Shown: positions 46,039 to 49,073 of the stretch, in pieces
How positions within the stretch are numbered: position 1 is the first letter of the stretch
How the letters are laid out: each line of letters opens with the position of its first letter
Assembly (NCBI GenBank): GCA_008012315.1
Contig: SSEL01000010.1
Location: 1 to 49,073 of the forward strand
Direction: 5' to 3'
Origin: Rhodospirillaceae bacterium
GTDB taxonomy: Bacteria > Pseudomonadota > Alphaproteobacteria > Dongiales > Dongiaceae
Length of the DNA stretch: 49,073 nucleotides
Program-made: the position numbers and the translations under genes
Notes under the pieces: model-generated
What the model saw: only the letters and a program-made list of their open reading frames with translations
What the model was told of the DNA's origin: nothing
Database searches by the model: none

Positions 46039-46246
46039 TGCAGCGCCCTCCTTGGTCGGCCCCTGGGTGCCGGCGCAAGGTGGGGCAATCGGCCCCAGGA
46101 TCTAGATACAGATATAAGAAGCCCCACCAGATTTAGACTCTCAGATTTGAGATTCCGGTGCAAGGCTTCATTTTAAGAAGTTTTAATTGCGGCGGCTCCG
46201 GCGGCTTGACCATTGCCAGTTGCAGCGCCGGTTCGGGCTACCGGCA

Positions 46247-46522
46247 TCAGGCGGTCTGGTCCGGCGCTTTTTCCGGCTGGGCCAGGCGGGCTTCCAGCTC
46301 GGCGACGCGGCGTTCCAGGCGGATCTGCTCCTCGCGGGCGGCCTGGGCGACAGCGCGCATGGCCTCGAATTCCTCGCGGCTGACCAGGTTCATGCGCGCG
46401 ACGATTCGTTCCAATTGCTGCTGCAATTTGCCCTCGACTTCATGGCGCATGCCGGTTAGCGAGCCGATAGCCCCGGTCGCTACTTTGGCGAGATCGTCGA
46501 GAAGACGGTTTTCTGTCTGCAT
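46247..46522 (-). CDS. Ubiquinone biosynthesis accessory factor UbiK family (BMFP)
   Basis: A 91-residue helical protein with a strong C-terminal coiled coil (MNLVSREEFEAMRAVAQAAREEQIRLERRVAELEARL), typical of the BMFP domain. UbiK assists assembly of the Ubi complex that makes ubiquinone. AGGAG precedes the ATG. Divergent from lgt with repeat copy E in the gap. Confidence 0.92.
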   Translation of the reverse strand: MQTENRLLDDLAKVATGAIGSLTGMRHEVEGKLQQQLERIVARMNLVSREEFEAMRAVAQAAREEQIRLERRVAELEARLAQPEKAPDQTA

Positions 46523-46536
46523 TTGGAACTCCTGCT

Positions 46537-46596
46537 GGGCGATTCACATCCTTGATGGCAGCAGAATGCTTCCATCAAGGACGATCGCGCTCTATA
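46537..46596 (+). repeat. Dispersed structured repeat, copy E (second half)
   Basis: GCGATTCACATC precedes hairpin 2 (TCCTTGATGG with CCATCAAGGA), then ACGATCGCGCTCTATA. Relative to copies A and B one T-A pair has become C-G, a compensatory change. It occupies the divergent gap between ubiK and lgt, beginning 15 bases from the ubiK start. Confidence 0.85.
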
Positions 46597-46672
46597 TAAC
46601 GGAACGCCCATCCTTTGACGAGTATCCCCACACGCGTATCCATTGGGCGCGTATCCACTGGCGAGTATCCTC

Positions 46673-47482
46673 ATGGCTGCCGATCCCTCCGGCTATTTCG
46701 TATTTCCCGATTTCAATCCCGTCGCCCTGTCCTTGGGGCCGCTCGACATCCGGTGGTACGCCTTGTCGTATATCGCCGGCATCCTGCTGGGCTGGTGGTA
46801 TTGCGTGAAGCTGATTTCGCTGCCGCCGCGGCGGATCAAGCGCGAACAGTTCGACGACCTGGTCACCTGGATTGTCGTCGGCATCATCCTCGGCGGACGG
46901 CTGGGGCAGGTGCTGCTCTGGGCGCCCGGCTACTATTTCACGCATCCGCTGGAAATCTTCATGATCTGGAAGGGCGGCATGGCCTTCCATGGCGGTCTGA
47001 TCGGCGTCATCCTGGCGATGTATCTCTATGGCCGCCGACAGAAGCTCGGCTTCTTCACCATCGCGGATATTGTCGCTTGCGGCACGCCGATCGGCCTCTG
47101 CCTGGGGCGCATCGCCAATTTCATCAATGGGGAATTGTGGGGTCGCATCACCGATGTTCCCTGGGCGATGATTTTTCCCAATGCGGGCCCCGAACCGCGC
47201 CATCCCAGCCAGCTTTATGAAGCGCTGCTGGAAGGCGTTCTGCTCTTCCTCCTCATGCATTTCAGTTCACGCAAGCAATGGATTCGCGAACGGACCGGCA
47301 CGCTCAGCGGCATTTTCCTGATCGGCTATGCCATTGCGCGCAGCATCTCGGAGATCTTCCGCGAGCCGGAGGTCAATCTCGGCGCCAATGCGACGGCGAC
47401 CTGGGGCCAGATCCTGTGCATACCGATGATCCTGTTCGGTCTTTATCTCGTCTTGCACCGGCGGCAAAAGGCCGCCGCGTGA
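46673..47482 (+). CDS. lgt: Prolipoprotein diacylglyceryl transferase
   Basis: A 269-residue, multi-pass inner-membrane enzyme that transfers diacylglyceryl from phosphatidylglycerol to the lipobox cysteine of prolipoproteins. The signature GRIANFINGELWGR and the HGGLIG and RHPSQLYEA blocks are intact. Seven helices are likely. ATG 46673 lacks a clear ribosome site; four GTATCC repeats run right up to it (46622-46670). The gene is followed after 21 bases by the MidA-type gene. Confidence 0.96.
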   Translation: MAADPSGYFVFPDFNPVALSLGPLDIRWYALSYIAGILLGWWYCVKLISLPPRRIKREQFDDLVTWIVVGIILGGRLGQVLLWAPGYYFTHPLEIFMIWKGGMAFHGGLIGVILAMYLYGRRQKLGFFTIADIVACGTPIGLCLGRIANFINGELWGRITDVPWAMIFPNAGPEPRHPSQLYEALLEGVLLFLLMHFSSRKQWIRERTGTLSGIFLIGYAIARSISEIFREPEVNLGANATATWGQILCIPMILFGLYLVLHRRQKAAA

Positions 47483-47503
47483 GGCGGTGAGGCAAAGGCG
47501 GCG

Positions 47504-48628
47504 ATGAGCGCGACCGATCGAGCGTGCGATCTGCGCCGCCAGATCGCCCAGCAGATCACCGCGCAGGGAGCGGTCACGGTCGCCGAGTTCATGCGTCTCG
47601 CTTTGGCGGCACGGCATCTCGGCTATTACGCCTCCCGTGATCCGCTCGGACGCCAGGGCGATTTCATCACCGCGCCGGAAATCAGCCAGATGTTCGGCGA
47701 AATGATCGGCCTGTGGTGCGTCGACACCTGGCACCGGCTGGGACGGCCCAATCCCTTTCGCTTGATCGAATTGGGCCCCGGCCGCGGCACCTTGATGGCC
47801 GATGCCTTGCGCGCGGCACGGCTGGCGCCTGATTTCCTGGCGGCGCTCGATCTGCATCTGGTGGAAATCAGCGAGCCGTTGATCGCGGCGCAGGGCCAGG
47901 CGCTCGGAGCCCATCATCCGCGCTGGCATGAAACCCTCGACACGATCCCCGCCGGGCCGTTCATGCTGATCGCCAATGAATTCTTCGATGCCCTGCCGGT
48001 GCATCAATTCGAAATGACAACAGCGGGCTGGCGGGAGCGCGGTGTCACGCTGCGGGAAGGCCCGGCATGGGATCAGGATGTCGCTTTCTCCTGGACGTTG
48101 TTGCCGCCCGGTCCGCAACTGGCCTTGCTGCGGCCGGCGCATCAGCCGGCGAAGCCGGGCGATCTTGCCGAGGTCTCACCGGCCTCGATCGCGGTCTGCG
48201 ACCAGATTGCGCGGCGATGCCGGGCCGATGGCGGCGCAGCCTTGATGATCGATTATGGTCCGGCGGAAAGCGGCTTGGGTGACAGTTTGCAGGCCTTGCG
48301 CCGGCATCGCTATCACGATCCATTGCAAGATGTCGGGGCGGCCGATCTCACCGCACATGTCGATTTTGCGGCATTGATGGATACGAGCCGCCTCGCCGGC
48401 TGCGCTTGTTTCGGGCCGGTGACACAGGGCGCCTTTCTGCGGGCGCTGGGGATCGAAATGCGGGCAGCACGGTTGTCACGGGGACAGTTGCCACAGGGAC
48501 AAAAGGATGACGTCGCATCGGAGGTCGCAAGCGCATTGCATCGCTTGATCGATCCGGCGGAAATGGGCACTTTGTTCAAGGTATCGGCATTGGCGATGCC
48601 GCAACTCAGCGATCTGGCGGGATTCTGA
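47504..48628 (+). CDS. Class I SAM-dependent methyltransferase, MidA/NDUFAF7 family
   Basis: A 374-residue methyltransferase related to NDUFAF7, which dimethylates an arginine in a complex I subunit. The SAM motif IELGPGRGTLMADALRA follows the family-specific YYASRDPLGRQGDFITAPEI. Arginine methylation of NuoC/D-type subunits is inferred, not shown. It overlaps no gene but abuts pgeF exactly (stop and start adjacent), indicating an lgt-midA-pgeF operon. Confidence 0.93.
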   Translation: MSATDRACDLRRQIAQQITAQGAVTVAEFMRLALAARHLGYYASRDPLGRQGDFITAPEISQMFGEMIGLWCVDTWHRLGRPNPFRLIELGPGRGTLMADALRAARLAPDFLAALDLHLVEISEPLIAAQGQALGAHHPRWHETLDTIPAGPFMLIANEFFDALPVHQFEMTTAGWRERGVTLREGPAWDQDVAFSWTLLPPGPQLALLRPAHQPAKPGDLAEVSPASIAVCDQIARRCRADGGAALMIDYGPAESGLGDSLQALRRHRYHDPLQDVGAADLTAHVDFAALMDTSRLAGCACFGPVTQGAFLRALGIEMRAARLSRGQLPQGQKDDVASEVASALHRLIDPAEMGTLFKVSALAMPQLSDLAGF

Positions 48629-49073
48629 ATGATTGAACTCGAAACTCTGACCGAGCTGTCGTGCATACGGCATGGCTTTCTCACCCGGCAGGGCGGTGTC
48701 AGCGAGGGCATCTATGCCTCGCTCAATTGCGGTGTCGGCTCGAAGGACAATATCCGCAATGTTCTCGAAAACCGCGCGCGCGCCGTTTCCCAGGTCGGCC
48801 TGCCGGCGGAATCCCTGGTGACGGCGCATCAGGTTCACAGCGCGAAAGTGATGGTGGTCGACCATGTCTGGCCGCGCGAGCAAGCGCCACAAGTCGATGC
48901 TCTCGTGACCACGGCGCCCGGTATCGCGCTCGGCATTCTGACGGCCGATTGTGTGCCCGTCCTCTTTGCCGATGCCAAGGCGAAAGTGGTCGGTGCCGCG
49001 CATGCGGGTTGGAAAGGGGCGATCGGTGGCGTGCTGCAGGAAACCGTGCACCAGATGACGGAATGCGGCGCCA
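48629..49073 (+). CDS. pgeF: Polyphenol oxidase-type / purine nucleoside phosphorylase protein PgeF (partial)
   Basis: The first 148 residues of a YfiH/LACC1 family protein; the rest lies beyond the window. The catalytic metal-binding blocks are visible: VTAHQVHS, ILTADCVPVLFAD and AAHAGWKGA. Members phosphorolyse purine nucleosides and edit peptidoglycan precursors; which one applies here is not readable. ATG begins one base after the upstream stop. Confidence 0.93.
   Translation, partial: MIELETLTELSCIRHGFLTRQGGVSEGIYASLNCGVGSKDNIRNVLENRARAVSQVGLPAESLVTAHQVHSAKVMVVDHVWPREQAPQVDALVTTAPGIALGILTADCVPVLFADAKAKVVGAAHAGWKGAIGGVLQETVHQMTECGA

Overview
The window looks like ordinary chromosome from a high-GC alphaproteobacterium, most likely Rhodospirillales. 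The evidence is neighbourhood conservation typical of that group: hemF-trmL next to petABC; prs-rplY-pth near ychF; ubiK divergent from lgt-midA-pgeF; DUF1285-nudL near cca; and a phasin with a TetR-like regulator. Placement below order level cannot be supported from sequence reading alone. I see no prophage, insertion sequence, CRISPR array or rRNA. The one tRNA is tRNA-Gln(TTG).

Layout. 0-5 kb: ETF-ubiquinone oxidoreductase, an exported TPR protein, ispE and tRNA-Gln. 5-11 kb: a GAF/HD-GYP protein, a patatin-like lipase, an ECF sigma factor with its zinc-type anti-sigma factor, and an aldo/keto reductase. 11-17 kb: a small unknown, a cupin, a glutamine-amidotransferase-like protein, a large FAD/GcvT-type dehydrogenase and an isocitrate-lyase/PEP-mutase-family enzyme, which together suggest catabolism of small amines or amino acids. 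17-24 kb: a four-gene operon MoxR / DUF58 / BatA-DUF4159 / VWA membrane protein. 24-29 kb: DUF1285, a CoA-type Nudix hydrolase and the CCA-adding enzyme, with a divergent Lrp/phytoene-desaturase-like pair between them. 29-34 kb: hemF, trmL, the cytochrome bc1 operon and a VOC protein. 34-42 kb: ychF, an Nramp transporter, a flavin-oxidase-like protein, pth, rplY, prs, an M24-fold hydrolase and a CsaA-like protein. 42-44 kb: a phasin and a TetR-like regulator. 44-49 kb: YbaK, ProC and YbjN as one operon, then ubiK, lgt, a MidA-type methyltransferase and a truncated pgeF at the window edge.

Two signals beyond the genes stand out. The first is a dispersed, structured intergenic repeat with five copies (15684-15760, 17305-17440, 29097-29198, 43967-44105, 46537-46596). 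Full copies have two hairpins whose outer stems differ between copies while pairing is kept. Some copies supply the stop codon or C-terminal codons of the flanking genes. The second is a shared palindromic motif TTGC-N3-GCA at the phasin promoter (three copies, one filling the -35/-10 spacer) and twice upstream of the patatin gene. It resembles the PhaR site of polyhydroxyalkanoate granule genes and suggests a small PHA regulon.
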